64,000 bases of DNA from Candidatus Terraquivivens ruidianensis (GTDB lineage: Archaea > Thermoproteota > Nitrososphaeria_A > Caldarchaeales > Wolframiiraptoraceae): positions 1 to 64,000 of the forward strand of contig JALNLA010000003.1 in the NCBI GenBank assembly GCA_023267975.1, given 5' to 3'. Below are positions 1 through 9,269 of the stretch, piece by piece. Numbering within the stretch: the stretch's first letter is position 1; every line of letters begins with the position of its first letter. The notes beneath the pieces were generated by a model that saw only the letters and a program-made list of their open reading frames with translations, was not told the DNA's origin and did no database searches. The position numbers and the translations under genes are program-made.

Positions 1-882
1 CTAACGTATGATAAACCAGGCGTCCACCTTCTCCCCACAACCTATTCTCGGGTCTTGGAAAAGAAAGACCGCCTTAACGCCTTGCTCTGCAAGCTTCTCC
101 AAGTCTTCCCTTATTTTCTCGGGTCGCCTGAAGGATGGCTTTCTCTTGCCGAGGAGCCTAGCATACGCATACGCTGAACCACCGCACGTAGCGCAATTCT
201 CCGTGCATCCTCTGCATATAGGTATAGACCAATGGAGACAGTACGGTGGCCTGCTCGTTGAGAATAAGATAGACTTAGGAACCAATAGGTCCAACCTAGT
301 GAAGTCAAACTCATCAAGGCTTTCTGAAGGCGTTGCTAAAGGCCCAACTATAAGCCTCCCATTCACTTTCAAAGTCGCACTTTCTACGGAAAGGTTTTTC
401 TGTCCACTCTCCAGCGTTTTCATGAGCTTCAAGAACGGCTTTTCTGCCTCGCCCCTAATCACCACATCTACGAAACTATACTTCTCAATTATCTCTTCGT
501 GAAACCTAGTTGCAGTTAGCCCTCCAAGAACTATTACTGAGTCTGGATGAAGCTTTTTACATAATTTGGCCAACTCTATAGCTCCCTGAGCGTGAGCGCA
601 CCAATGGAGGTCAATAGCGTAAACATCCCCCTTAACACTTTTGACGTGTCTTTCGACGTCGAACGTTTTATCCTGTATCATCCTCTCGCCTATGTTGTCC
701 ACTATGACTTTGTATCCATGCCTATCTAGGTATTCGGCTATGCTCAGCATACCTATGGGAGGTATTATGAACTGTTCTGTGCTTTCAGTGACCGTGTAAG
801 CTATCGGGCCCGGGAAATTTGACCTCTTTCTAAAATCGTATATAGCCGGAGGGTGGAGAAAGACGATGTCGTAGCGCTTCAT
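1..882 (-). pseudogene. B12-binding radical SAM protein, frameshifted copy (partial at window edge)
   Basis: This is the third copy of a cobalamin-binding radical SAM family that also occurs at 5574-7214 and 17023-18753. The N-terminal B12-type domain (HPPAIYDFR, LDRHGYKV, GERM, then GGLTA) and the radical SAM cysteines in CTENCATC (C-x3-C-x2-C) are intact. The frame ends at a TAG at bases 1-3 after only 293 residues, against 546 and 576 in the paralogs. Similarity stops at the DPRIG motif near base 40. A shifted frame reads GRRWTPGLSYV, which resembles the paralog's GRKYWTQLLSAL, so I infer a frameshift near bases 35-45, with the rest of the gene running off the left edge. A sequencing error is possible. 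Function is not known; the family could carry out B12-dependent radical chemistry. Confidence 0.7.
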
Positions 883-983
883 GGTCCAACCAAAGTATTG
901 AGACGAAGACTATATAGGAATGGTGGTATAATCTAAGATTAGTTTTCCAAGCGGTTTTCTTTATAAATATTTTTACGATATAA

Positions 984-1105
984 ATGAAAGAAAGGAGTTT
1001 AGTTGTATCTAGGAGAGATTTCTTGAAGATGCCAAGACGCATGCGGCATACTTCTCAGCAGATGAGCTGACCCTTGAAGACGCGGTACTACAAATAGCTC
1101 CATAA
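984..1105 (+). pseudogene. Relic short ORF with Tat-like signal motif
   Basis: An ATG at 984 opens a 28-codon frame containing VVSRRDFLK, the twin-arginine motif seen at the N-terminus of the molybdopterin subunit at 20350-23139 (ISRRDFLK). A TATA-like stretch (tttataaatat) lies about 20 bases upstream, which suits a leaderless start. The frame then loses coherence. An overlapping frame reads ADELTLEDAVLQIAP before a TAA at 1103-1105. I read this as the decayed start of a Tat-exported enzyme gene, but the match is short and could be chance. Confidence 0.3.
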
Positions 1106-1171
1106 ATCCACTAATTTTTTCATTTAATTAGTGAATCTAATTACTACCTTAATTAACTGAAGTTCTTGTAT

Positions 1172-1807
1172 CTACTTTTTTTCTTGTGCTCTGGACTTCG
1201 CCAACTCTGCGAATTTTCCAGCGAGCGCCCTGTACCTTTCGGGAGCATAACTTTCATGTAAAGAGAATCCTTTCTCAACGAACCAATTTAAGATCTCATA
1301 TGTTTCAAGCGCTATTAGGGTTTTCTTATCATCTTTCTCCCAATCCTCTTCCCATTTCCAAAACGCATCGTTAACGTGAGTGATTATTTTGTTCTGTGCA
1401 TCTACCGTAATGGCTCTTGGAAACGTATTCCTGCCATAGACGTTATAGACCAACTTCTTTAGCACAACACCCTTGAGTTCGGGAAAAGTTTCACCAATAT
1501 CTATGAACATGCCATAAGGTCCTCTCAGAACGCTCCAAGGAACTATCTGGTACTCGACACCATTAAACTCTATCTCACCGATTATATTGGCCTCATGGTC
1601 AACATAGAAGTGCATCCATCCCTTTGCCTCAATTTGTTGAAGAAGTTGCTCTATATCCGATCTCATTTTGAATATCTCCGATATAACAGCTCTTCCGGGA
1701 CATTCTAGAATTAACTTTCCCTTTAATGATCCTTTCTCGAAAGGAATTCTGCCTGCCGACATTTTCACCACAGTGTCAAACTTATCTAACTTAAGTATGT
1801 TGCTCAT
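1172..1807 (-). CDS. Conserved protein of the Mo-enzyme module, copy 1 (unknown function)
   Basis: I do not recognise this 211-residue protein as a named family. It is clearly paralogous to the genes at 9270-9845 and 18792-19409. The shared core is a beta-rich N-terminal half followed by F-P-R-[AS]-[IV]-T-V-[DE], then I-T-x-V-N-x-[AT]-F-W-x-W and an acidic helix (ALETYEILNWF) near residues 165-180. There is no signal peptide, transmembrane segment or cysteine motif, so a cytoplasmic soluble protein is likely. I chose the ATG at 1807, because further upstream the frame runs into the preceding ferredoxin gene. It follows the alpha and beta subunit genes closely and is probably in their operon. 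A dedicated assembly factor is one possible role, but this is inference only. Confidence 0.75.
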   Translation of the reverse strand: MSNILKLDKFDTVVKMSAGRIPFEKGSLKGKLILECPGRAVISEIFKMRSDIEQLLQQIEAKGWMHFYVDHEANIIGEIEFNGVEYQIVPWSVLRGPYGMFIDIGETFPELKGVVLKKLVYNVYGRNTFPRAITVDAQNKIITHVNDAFWKWEEDWEKDDKKTLIALETYEILNWFVEKGFSLHESYAPERYRALAGKFAELAKSRAQEKK

Positions 1808-1839
1808 AAAATAAAAAATTAATAAAATTTTTGGACAGT

Positions 1840-2682
1840 TTATTTTTTCTTGAAGAGCGCTATCGACCCTAGATGCACGTCCTTTCCTGTGTACACTGTT
1901 CCTATGACCTTCGGATAGTATCCATCCAACGTTATGGATACAGAATATACATGATTCCACTCAAGGTTCTTCAACCAGAAGTCTCCGAATTCGTCCGTAG
2001 TAGTTGAATAAGTCTTGCTAGTATTTAGGTCTACAGCAGTTACGGTGGCTCCTCGGAGACATTCGTCGATTTCTGGGTCGTAGATGTCTCCGGCTATGAA
2101 GGGTTTAGGCAAGTTTAGGTAATAGACCCTAGGCTTAGTACCGTACTCCGGGTGGAGCACCTCTGCATTCTTTATGAGGTCCTTCAACTCATCGTATTCC
2201 CCGAATTTTATCGCATCAGTGTGACAACTATCCACACACCTCGGGGTCTTAAGACCAGGATCGTCCGTCTTATTAGCATAATCTATGAGATGGGCACATC
2301 CTATGCATTTTTGAGCAATCTTAAGGTCATTGTTGAAGTATATTGCACCGTATGGACAGGCATCTATGCATGCTTTGCATCCGTTGCACTTGGCAGGGTC
2401 GATTATGACTAACCCATCCGCCCTCTTGTATATCGCTTTCACGGGGCATGCCGGTATGCATGGCGCATTGTCGCAATGCATGCAAGGAGTCGGAATGTAG
2501 GTTACCTTGACCTTCGGTATCGAACCCCTTTCCATCTCTACGATCTTCATCCAGAAATGTCCAGTATCTGGCTGAGGCTTAGCGTAAGGCGACCAGTCGT
2601 TGCCTACGAATTCGTCCTTACATACAAACTGGCATGAGTAACAACCAGCGCATTTTTCAACATCTATAACGAATACTTTCAT
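1840..2682 (-). CDS. Ferredoxin-like beta subunit of transhydroxylase-type molybdopterin oxidoreductase
   Basis: This 280-residue electron-transfer subunit has four cysteine groups: CAGCYSCQFVC (residues 11-21), CMHCDNAPCIPAC, CNGCKACIDAC, and CIGC with a distal CVDSC. These could bind up to four [4Fe-4S] clusters. From about residue 195 an extra domain (DPEIDECLRGATV, then TTDEFGDFWLKNL) resembles a transthyretin/CnaB-like beta sandwich with the DEFGxFWLKNL signature. The beta subunit of pyrogallol-phloroglucinol transhydroxylase carries such a C-terminal domain and is of similar size. There is no signal peptide, so it would be exported by hitch-hiking on the Tat-tagged alpha subunit. It lies 5 bases after the alpha gene, and its close paralog is at 19499-20344. 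The family assignment is good; the substrate is unknown. Confidence 0.85.
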   Translation of the reverse strand: MKVFVIDVEKCAGCYSCQFVCKDEFVGNDWSPYAKPQPDTGHFWMKIVEMERGSIPKVKVTYIPTPCMHCDNAPCIPACPVKAIYKRADGLVIIDPAKCNGCKACIDACPYGAIYFNNDLKIAQKCIGCAHLIDYANKTDDPGLKTPRCVDSCHTDAIKFGEYDELKDLIKNAEVLHPEYGTKPRVYYLNLPKPFIAGDIYDPEIDECLRGATVTAVDLNTSKTYSTTTDEFGDFWLKNLEWNHVYSVSITLDGYYPKVIGTVYTGKDVHLGSIALFKKK

Positions 2683-2687
2683 TCAGA

Positions 2688-5423
2688 TCACCCCCTCGCA
2701 AGCCAAGTTTCTGTCGTCTGGCCAGACCTCTCGTCGTACTTTTTCTTAAATGCCTCTGGATACCGCTTCGCCAGCTCGAAGACGTCCACTTTCTCAACCT
2801 CAACTAGGAAAGCGCTGACGACCATACCAAAAGCATTCTTCGAGGTGGTCTTGTACGGGCATATCAGGTTTATTGTACCACCTCTGTCAAGCCCTATCTT
2901 GCCGTCGGGATCGTAGTATACTGGATCTAACCTCTGGCCGTGGTCTATTGAAATGGCTCCCGGCATTATCCTCTCAGTCACATATGCCGCGCAGAGTATC
3001 GCACCTCTTTCATTGTAAACCTTCACGATGTCACCATGCTTGATGCCCCTTTTGGCAGCGTCTATTGGATGTATCCACATTGGGTAGTATAAGTACCCGT
3101 CTGGTCCTCTTATCTTATGCGTCGCTATCTCTGAGAGCCACATGTTGTCGTCTAGGTTGGCATGCTCCCTCCACCTCGGATGGTTAGACACGACGAGTAA
3201 CGGGTACTTCTTGGCCCTCGGATGGAAGAGGCTCTCTTGGTGTGTCTCACCGTAAGGAATCCAACGGGCGACCGGTGGCCTTTCCGGATCGTTTCCAAAG
3301 TTCTCATAAAGCCACTGGCAGAAGAACTCTATCTTTCCAGACTTAGTATTCAGACCCTGCCCTTCTGGCAGCTCCCAGTACCATCTAAACCCAGGTTGTG
3401 CGTATTCTTTCCATGTAGGGTCAACTGACACCACGTAATATTGCTTTTCCAGAAGCTCTTCCCAAGATATCAGGTCCTGAACCCCAGAGTTAGCCCAGCC
3501 TTCCTTCGCCCACTCAAAGTGCGACTTCCCGTAAGTGAAGTCGTACCCTAACTTTTCAGCCACCGTTTCGACTATCTCGACGTCACTCTTTGACTCTCCC
3601 ACCGGGTCTACGCATCGGTACTGGACATATAACATATTGTATTGCCCGCTCCCATTATCCGTCATTATGTCTATGTCATTCTCGAATGTCGTAGTGACGG
3701 GTAAAACCAAATCGGCAAAGAGGGCATCGTCTTCGAGTGTGAAGTGTTGAGCTACAAAGAATTCCACGTTGGAACTCCTGTAGGCCTTCACCAGTTCGTT
3801 TCCACCGTTCCAGCAAGTGGTCCAGCAAGGTGTTTCGGTCCAAACCATGCGCGGTGTTGGGTATCCCTCCTCTGGCGGGAATTTGTACTTAACGAACTGG
3901 TCTTGCACAGGAGCAAATGCTAATGTGGTTCCGTACCACTCGAACGGCCACGGTCCGAGTATCGCACTGGGAATAAGCGTCTTTGGTACGAAAGGCGGAT
4001 CCGCTCCTATTCCGAATATTCCTCTCGCGGCAGCTCCAGCGCTTACCGTTCTAGACGGTGTACCAAACGGCCAATTAAGTCCTCCCCACTCATGCATCTG
4101 TATCTGCTGAACCCCGGGCTTTCCTATTCCTTGCATCGCTAGACAATACGTCTCAAGCCTGGCTGGCTCCGTCGCATACTGTCCTCTTATTGTTGGACCT
4201 CCGTTGCAATGGAACATTGAGGTTCTCTTGCTGGCCCAAAGTCTGGCCAGAGCCTTGATTGTTCTACTGGGAACTCCTGAGATCTGCTCTGCCCACTTTG
4301 GCGTCTTCGGTACACCATCCTCCTCACCAAGGACGTACCTCTTGAAGTGCTCGAAACCGTACGTATGCGTCTCAACGTATTGCTTGTCGTATGTTCCCTC
4401 GGTTATCCAAACATAGGCTATGGCCAAGTATACTGTGGCGTCGGTATTGGGCCTTACAGGAATCCACTTGTCGGTGTAGGGAAGCGCAGCAGAATAGTTT
4501 AGGTCTGGAGCTATGTTGATTACCCTCTTGCCGGCCTCCTTAAGCCAGTAGCATGTTAGGCTGGCCATCCTTTGTGGGTTGTGGCCATTAGGTGTAGTCT
4601 CCGCATCACAACCCCAGAACAGAGCAAGTTCGCCATTCAGGAAGAAGTCGTAAAGTGCTAGTCGTCGATACTGATTTTGTCCTTGGCCTCCATCCATTCC
4701 CCAGACGTGTTTGGCACCCCAGTAGTAACCCTCCCAACTGTCGGGGTTCCTAGCCTGAGTTATGCATCCGCCAAAGAAGTTGCGAAGGAAGTGCCTTATG
4801 GCACCCGGCCGTGTGTGCACAGCCTTAGACTCTCCATGGAAGTCACTTTGCACAAGTATGGCGTATGGGCCGTAGGTCTCCTTTATCCTTTTGAGCTCAC
4901 TCGTGAGAATCTCTAGGGCTTCATCCCAAGATATCCTAACAAATCCGCTTATGCCTCTATTCTGGGGATTTCTCTGGTTAGGAGACTTCCTATGGTCAAA
5001 GTCAACTCTCTTAAGCGGGTACCTGAGACGAGATGGCGAGTAGACGCGCATCTTATACACCAAAGCGTAGGGAGCAACTAGAGTCTTCAGCGGCGGCTCG
5101 AATTTCTTCCCGTTCACTTCAAAGCTCCAAGTCTGGAAGTCCTTTCCAGGTTTGTACTTCCAGTCGTAGTGCAACGGTCTTATCCTTACTATTCTGCCGT
5201 TCTTCACGTCTACTGCAACACAGTTAGAAGGGCCCCAACTTCCACCACCCAAGCTCAAATTTCTTACGTACGTCTTTACCTCTGCGGCCGCTTGCTTGAG
5301 TTCTTTGAGCTCCTCCGCGGACACCTCCTTCAACAGTCCTTCTGGCAACTGCGTTGTTATCGCAAACGTAGCACCTAGAACTCCAGCGATCTGTAAAAAC
5401 TCTCTTCTAGTAACATTAACCAT
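2688..5423 (-). CDS. Tat-exported molybdopterin oxidoreductase alpha subunit, pyrogallol transhydroxylase-like
   Basis: This is the catalytic subunit of a DMSO-reductase-family molybdopterin enzyme, about 911 residues from the ATG at 5423 (a GTG four codons upstream is possible). A Tat signal VTRREFLQIAGVLGATFA opens the protein. Unlike nitrate reductases or formate dehydrogenases, the first 100 residues hold only one cysteine, so no N-terminal [4Fe-4S] cluster is expected. H196, D228, S229 and W230 (in FHG and NPDSWEG) match in spacing the active-site His, Asp, Mo-ligand Ser and Trp that I recall for pyrogallol-phloroglucinol transhydroxylase. The downstream beta gene supports this family. 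The Tat signal and nearby NapGH-type genes suggest a respiratory role outside the membrane rather than cytoplasmic transhydroxylation. The substrate cannot be read from sequence. Confidence 0.85.
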   Translation of the reverse strand: MVNVTRREFLQIAGVLGATFAITTQLPEGLLKEVSAEELKELKQAAAEVKTYVRNLSLGGGSWGPSNCVAVDVKNGRIVRIRPLHYDWKYKPGKDFQTWSFEVNGKKFEPPLKTLVAPYALVYKMRVYSPSRLRYPLKRVDFDHRKSPNQRNPQNRGISGFVRISWDEALEILTSELKRIKETYGPYAILVQSDFHGESKAVHTRPGAIRHFLRNFFGGCITQARNPDSWEGYYWGAKHVWGMDGGQGQNQYRRLALYDFFLNGELALFWGCDAETTPNGHNPQRMASLTCYWLKEAGKRVINIAPDLNYSAALPYTDKWIPVRPNTDATVYLAIAYVWITEGTYDKQYVETHTYGFEHFKRYVLGEEDGVPKTPKWAEQISGVPSRTIKALARLWASKRTSMFHCNGGPTIRGQYATEPARLETYCLAMQGIGKPGVQQIQMHEWGGLNWPFGTPSRTVSAGAAARGIFGIGADPPFVPKTLIPSAILGPWPFEWYGTTLAFAPVQDQFVKYKFPPEEGYPTPRMVWTETPCWTTCWNGGNELVKAYRSSNVEFFVAQHFTLEDDALFADLVLPVTTTFENDIDIMTDNGSGQYNMLYVQYRCVDPVGESKSDVEIVETVAEKLGYDFTYGKSHFEWAKEGWANSGVQDLISWEELLEKQYYVVSVDPTWKEYAQPGFRWYWELPEGQGLNTKSGKIEFFCQWLYENFGNDPERPPVARWIPYGETHQESLFHPRAKKYPLLVVSNHPRWREHANLDDNMWLSEIATHKIRGPDGYLYYPMWIHPIDAAKRGIKHGDIVKVYNERGAILCAAYVTERIMPGAISIDHGQRLDPVYYDPDGKIGLDRGGTINLICPYKTTSKNAFGMVVSAFLVEVEKVDVFELAKRYPEAFKKKYDERSGQTTETWLARG

Positions 5424-5465
5424 TCCATCTAACACCTTCTTTTTCAGATTTTAAGGGGCACATAT

Positions 5466-5478
5466 GCTTATAAATTTT
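5466..5478 (-). promoter_or_regulatory. Probable TATA box for the alpha-beta-unknown operon
   Basis: Read on the minus strand this stretch gives aaatttataag, an archaeal TATA-like element about 45-50 bases before the ATG at 5423. A short leader would then contain the AGGTG element found 9 bases before that ATG. The element lies in the gap between the radical SAM gene and the alpha subunit gene. Confidence 0.45.
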
Positions 5479-5573
5479 TTCATCATCACTTTATCATGTT
5501 TTTCATCTGTAGACCGTATGCTGGGATGAATAGAATGTAAGCTAAGTTTCACTAGTTCTAGGTTGTTAATTCA

Positions 5574-7214
5574 CTATATAATATTGCTAAAAAATTCTTC
5601 ATATTTTGATTTTAATTCCCTCAACTTTAACTTCTTAAGAATTTCATCCTTTAAACCCATTATGTGCTTAACTTCTCCCGCTATCGTTTTATCCACATTC
5701 AGCAATAGGCGTTGAATATAAATTTCGTGCGGATCGAACAGACGATATTTCTCTCTTTGAGAAATCACCACTTCCATGGACTCATAGATGAAACCAGTTA
5801 TCGCATCTCTATCTAGTGAATCTGTCTCATAGTTAATTCGCTGGACCCAGTGAGGCATGCTCAGGCTTTGGATGCAATCCTTAATGTTTTTAAATAGAAC
5901 ACGATATCCATACTTTTCTGGATAATCGTATCCTAAAGAGCCTGGGTCAAGGAAAACCATGTGACCCATAATGGGCCCGCCTACTGGAACACGTTCTTCG
6001 ACATCTTTAAGGAGACCTTTGTCAAGAGCTTCCCGGTCCAATTCACAAAGCGCCCCCCATAATCTCCACGTTTCTTTAACGCTTTCTTTGGTGTCAGGTG
6101 CCAACGGAAGTAGAAAATATACGGTGATCGGCATGTGATACCTGTGACATTTTTTGACAGTTGCTAGCAACGCTTCGTTAGTGTAATTGCGTCCATGTTT
6201 TTTCCTAACTTCATAAGATCCGGATTCTGGAGAGATGTTTAAGGCCATAGTCACACCTATTCTTGAGAGCTCTTTTACGTACTCTTCATCAGCTGGGTAA
6301 AACAGGTCCATAGTCAAGCGCTCAACGTCAAACTTTTCTTTTCGAAGTGCAGATAATAACTGGGTCCAATACTTTCTTCCACCCATACGTGGGTCTTGGA
6401 GAATACCTATACACTTTACACCTTGAGCGGTGAGTCGCTGTAGATCCTCAACGAGTTTATTAGGACTTCTGAAAGATGGTCTTTCCATACCAAAGTAAGT
6501 TTTATAACTATAAGCAGAGCCACCGCACGTGACACAATTATACGTGCATCCACGGCATACGAACATGCTTATATGAGGTGACGTACCCGGTGTGAAGACC
6601 GACCCCTTTGGTTCAAGAAGGTCTAACCTAGTAAATTCGAACTCGTCCAAGTTTGCGCTTGGATTCATAATAGGCGCGACTGTTATTCTACCATCTTCAC
6701 GGTAAGTTACATTAGGTGTCTCTGAAATATGTCCTCGATTTTCATACATATTCATGAATTCTAAAAGAGGTTTTTCGCTTTCTCCCCGAATAACTGCATC
6801 AATGAAGTCGAAATGTTTTATGAGCTCCTCATGAAATACTGAAGCCGTAAGGCCACCAATGATGACCAGTGACTCAGGATGTAACTCTTTGCATATCTTG
6901 GCTACTTCTATCGCACCCTGAGTATGTAAATACCAATGCAGTTCAATAGCATATACATCGGCTACATTCCTTTTTATGTATTCTTTAACGTCAAAGTAAG
7001 GGTCAGCTAACATCCTTTCGCCTAAATTATCAATTAAGACTTTGTACCCGTGTCTATCTAAAAATTCAGCTACACTAAGAATACCAATAGGGACTTGGAT
7101 GTACTGATGTGTTGTATGGATAGATACTTGGGATGCAGGTCCTGGAAAATGCACTATTTTCCTGAAATCATAAATGGCAGGGGGGTGTATAAAGAGTACG
7201 TCGTAGTGCGTCAT
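5574..7214 (-). CDS. B12-binding radical SAM protein, copy 2
   Basis: This 546-residue protein has an N-terminal cobalamin-binding-like fold (HPPAIYDFRK at 10-19, VAEFLDRHGYKV, a HWYLHTQGA segment near 93-101 in place of the classical DxHxxG, and GGLTAS near 120). A radical SAM domain follows, with the cluster cysteines C223, C227 and C230 in CTYNCVTC. The family is known for B12-dependent methyl transfers, ring contractions and other radical chemistry on SAM; no substrate can be deduced here. Two paralogs flank it in the same region. It ends 1 base before the Ig-like gene stops being read and sits just upstream of the alpha subunit gene, so it is probably part of the same functional module. 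Confidence 0.85.
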   Translation of the reverse strand: MTHYDVLFIHPPAIYDFRKIVHFPGPASQVSIHTTHQYIQVPIGILSVAEFLDRHGYKVLIDNLGERMLADPYFDVKEYIKRNVADVYAIELHWYLHTQGAIEVAKICKELHPESLVIIGGLTASVFHEELIKHFDFIDAVIRGESEKPLLEFMNMYENRGHISETPNVTYREDGRITVAPIMNPSANLDEFEFTRLDLLEPKGSVFTPGTSPHISMFVCRGCTYNCVTCGGSAYSYKTYFGMERPSFRSPNKLVEDLQRLTAQGVKCIGILQDPRMGGRKYWTQLLSALRKEKFDVERLTMDLFYPADEEYVKELSRIGVTMALNISPESGSYEVRKKHGRNYTNEALLATVKKCHRYHMPITVYFLLPLAPDTKESVKETWRLWGALCELDREALDKGLLKDVEERVPVGGPIMGHMVFLDPGSLGYDYPEKYGYRVLFKNIKDCIQSLSMPHWVQRINYETDSLDRDAITGFIYESMEVVISQREKYRLFDPHEIYIQRLLLNVDKTIAGEVKHIMGLKDEILKKLKLRELKSKYEEFFSNII

Positions 7215-7215
7215 T

Positions 7216-9060
7216 TTACTTTATCGTGATATCACGTATCTCTAAGGCGAAGTTTTCGACGAATATTTCATCAATCGTAGCGTATATGAGGTGCATAGAA
7301 CCATCGTTGATTGTGCCACCAACACCACGTGCTGCATGTTCCATCAGTTCGCCCATGGGATCCTCACCGGTTATTGTAAACGGTCCCATACCATACGCCT
7401 TGAATGTTAAGTAGATCATATAAGAATCGACCGATGTCATAACAGCTTTTGAAGCCCTAGCTATCCACTTATCGTCGCTTGTAAATTTATTGATAAACCT
7501 ATCCAAAGAATATTGCATAGGATGAGCAAGCACCAAGTCGTATACCTCACCCCTACCTACAGTAAAGTGGAGCACAGCCTCTTTAAGCTCCTTATATGTA
7601 CCATAGTCTTCGATGGCATACCCTTGTAACAAGTCGGCTTTGGGAGCGTTAATTATTGTTGGAACATATGGCTCCTTACCACCTATGTACTCCCCAGAAA
7701 CCTCGTTTTCCATGAACCTTGCATTTTTTGCCGTCCACTTGAACAGAAGGATTACGCCATTTTCTAGAGATAATGTATCGTATGGTCCTAGTGAGGTTGC
7801 GCTTTCACTTGTTATTTCCAAGGTTTTTCCTAAACTCGGCGAATAGGCAGATATACGTACAGCATATATCTCAAGGTCATTTACTTCGACCATCGAAGAT
7901 GAGAGCCCTATCCGGCTAAGAGCAAAGTCACTTATCTCCATCTTCTCAGCTACTATTCTGACACCATTTACTTCTCCACCCTTAATTGTCGGCACTGCCA
8001 CTGGGCCCTCTATTATGACGTTCTTTAACATTGCCGAGTTGAACTTTATTTCGTATTCCAGGCCAGCTATTGTTACTGGCGCTGGAGCTACTTCTATGAT
8101 TACAGTCGCAGATGACATACTATAGCTCTCATCACCTTCGAACGTTGCTGTGACCTTAACGGCTGTCTTAGTTGTCAGAACCTCTGGAGCCTTGTATGTT
8201 ACCACGGTCCCAGTTGTCGCAGATAGCGTTCCAGGACCTTCTAAACTCCACTTTATGGTTTTGCCTGTGAGTACATTTCCATCCACATCCTTCAACGTAG
8301 CAGTCAGCTCCTTGGATTCGCCGGAAACTATGGAGGCACTTGTCGGAGATATCGATAATATTGTGGCCTTCTTGGCAATAGTGCCCTTAGGCAATATAGT
8401 ACCGTAGCAAGGTTCACTGGTACTCGACAAATATCCACTCGTTCCTAAGAATTTCGCAGTTATCTTGATTGTAGTCTTGGCAGTCACCTCTGGTGCCGTG
8501 TAAGTTACGGACGGGCCTTTAACCGGAGATATCGTTCCAGGACCTTCTAAGACCCACTCTATCTGCTCAGATGGGGCTGATGGAGGTTCTAGGGTTGCCG
8601 TGAGCGTTATAGATTTACCTGACTCTACCTCAAATGAAGATGGGCTTATGACGATTGAGGTTTTAGATACTCCTGCTGGCAATATTGTTGCTGTTACTTT
8701 AGTAGAGCAACCCCAATAGTCCTTGTCTCCAGCGAAGGATACAGTTATTGTAACCTGTTTTATCTCAGATACCACTGGCGCCGTGTAAACTACCATCTCA
8801 CCAATAGCCTTATCTAATGACCCATCAGTTACTGACCACTTTAGCTCCTTTCCGGAGAGAATGAATGAATCAGAAGTAAGTGTGGCAATCAGCGTTATGC
8901 TTTTTCCTGATTCAAGTTCGAATTCTGATGGTGTCACGTTCAGCTGCGTGCTTCTTGGAATTACGATCAAACCCGTGAAGAACATGGCACCTACAGCCAA
9001 CAGTATTATGATAACTGCAGCAGCTATGATTATGATTTTTGTCCTAGTACGCAAAGTCAT
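7216..9060 (-). CDS. Membrane-anchored Ig-like repeat protein with shared C-terminal domain
   Basis: The protein has 614 residues. An N-terminal transmembrane anchor (about residues 8-31) is followed by three Ig-like/Big-type repeats starting near residues 37, 133 and 232, each with a P-x-[ST]-[FA]-x-[ILV]-x-SG-[KE]-S-x-x-L-x-ATL opening. From about residue 335 there is a C-terminal domain that I do not recognise, marked by G-x-x-x-GG-x-EPY-x-P and P-x-[EQ]-Y-x-L-[DN]-R. This domain recurs in the NapH fusion at 9965-12349 and in the gene at 23230-24935. The topology implies an extracytoplasmic location. Because all copies sit with the Mo enzymes, it may tether or cover the exported enzyme; that is inference. 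The neighbouring radical SAM gene follows within 2 bases, so they are probably co-transcribed. Confidence 0.8.
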   Translation of the reverse strand: MTLRTRTKIIIIAAAVIIILLAVGAMFFTGLIVIPRSTQLNVTPSEFELESGKSITLIATLTSDSFILSGKELKWSVTDGSLDKAIGEMVVYTAPVVSEIKQVTITVSFAGDKDYWGCSTKVTATILPAGVSKTSIVISPSSFEVESGKSITLTATLEPPSAPSEQIEWVLEGPGTISPVKGPSVTYTAPEVTAKTTIKITAKFLGTSGYLSSTSEPCYGTILPKGTIAKKATILSISPTSASIVSGESKELTATLKDVDGNVLTGKTIKWSLEGPGTLSATTGTVVTYKAPEVLTTKTAVKVTATFEGDESYSMSSATVIIEVAPAPVTIAGLEYEIKFNSAMLKNVIIEGPVAVPTIKGGEVNGVRIVAEKMEISDFALSRIGLSSSMVEVNDLEIYAVRISAYSPSLGKTLEITSESATSLGPYDTLSLENGVILLFKWTAKNARFMENEVSGEYIGGKEPYVPTIINAPKADLLQGYAIEDYGTYKELKEAVLHFTVGRGEVYDLVLAHPMQYSLDRFINKFTSDDKWIARASKAVMTSVDSYMIYLTFKAYGMGPFTITGEDPMGELMEHAARGVGGTINDGSMHLIYATIDEIFVENFALEIRDITIK

Positions 9061-9269
9061 TTTTCACCTCGTAATTGTAGAACATCCTATGACTCGCCAC
9101 TATAAATTTATTATGGAAAAGTTTTATACAAACTCAACGTTCTTAATACAGATACGACGTTCTTCAATATCAAGATACTAAAATCTAAAAAAGGCTATGT
9201 ACGCAAAGTTTTTCATAACCAGTGTACTGACTTTTTTGTTTGATGAATATTGTTTCGTAATCTTTGTTG

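Noticed and set aside
2688-5423. Calling the alpha subunits nitrate reductase or formate dehydrogenase.
   Set aside because: The N-terminal cysteines for the [4Fe-4S] cluster are missing and the DSW set and beta-subunit C-terminal domain point to the transhydroxylase group.
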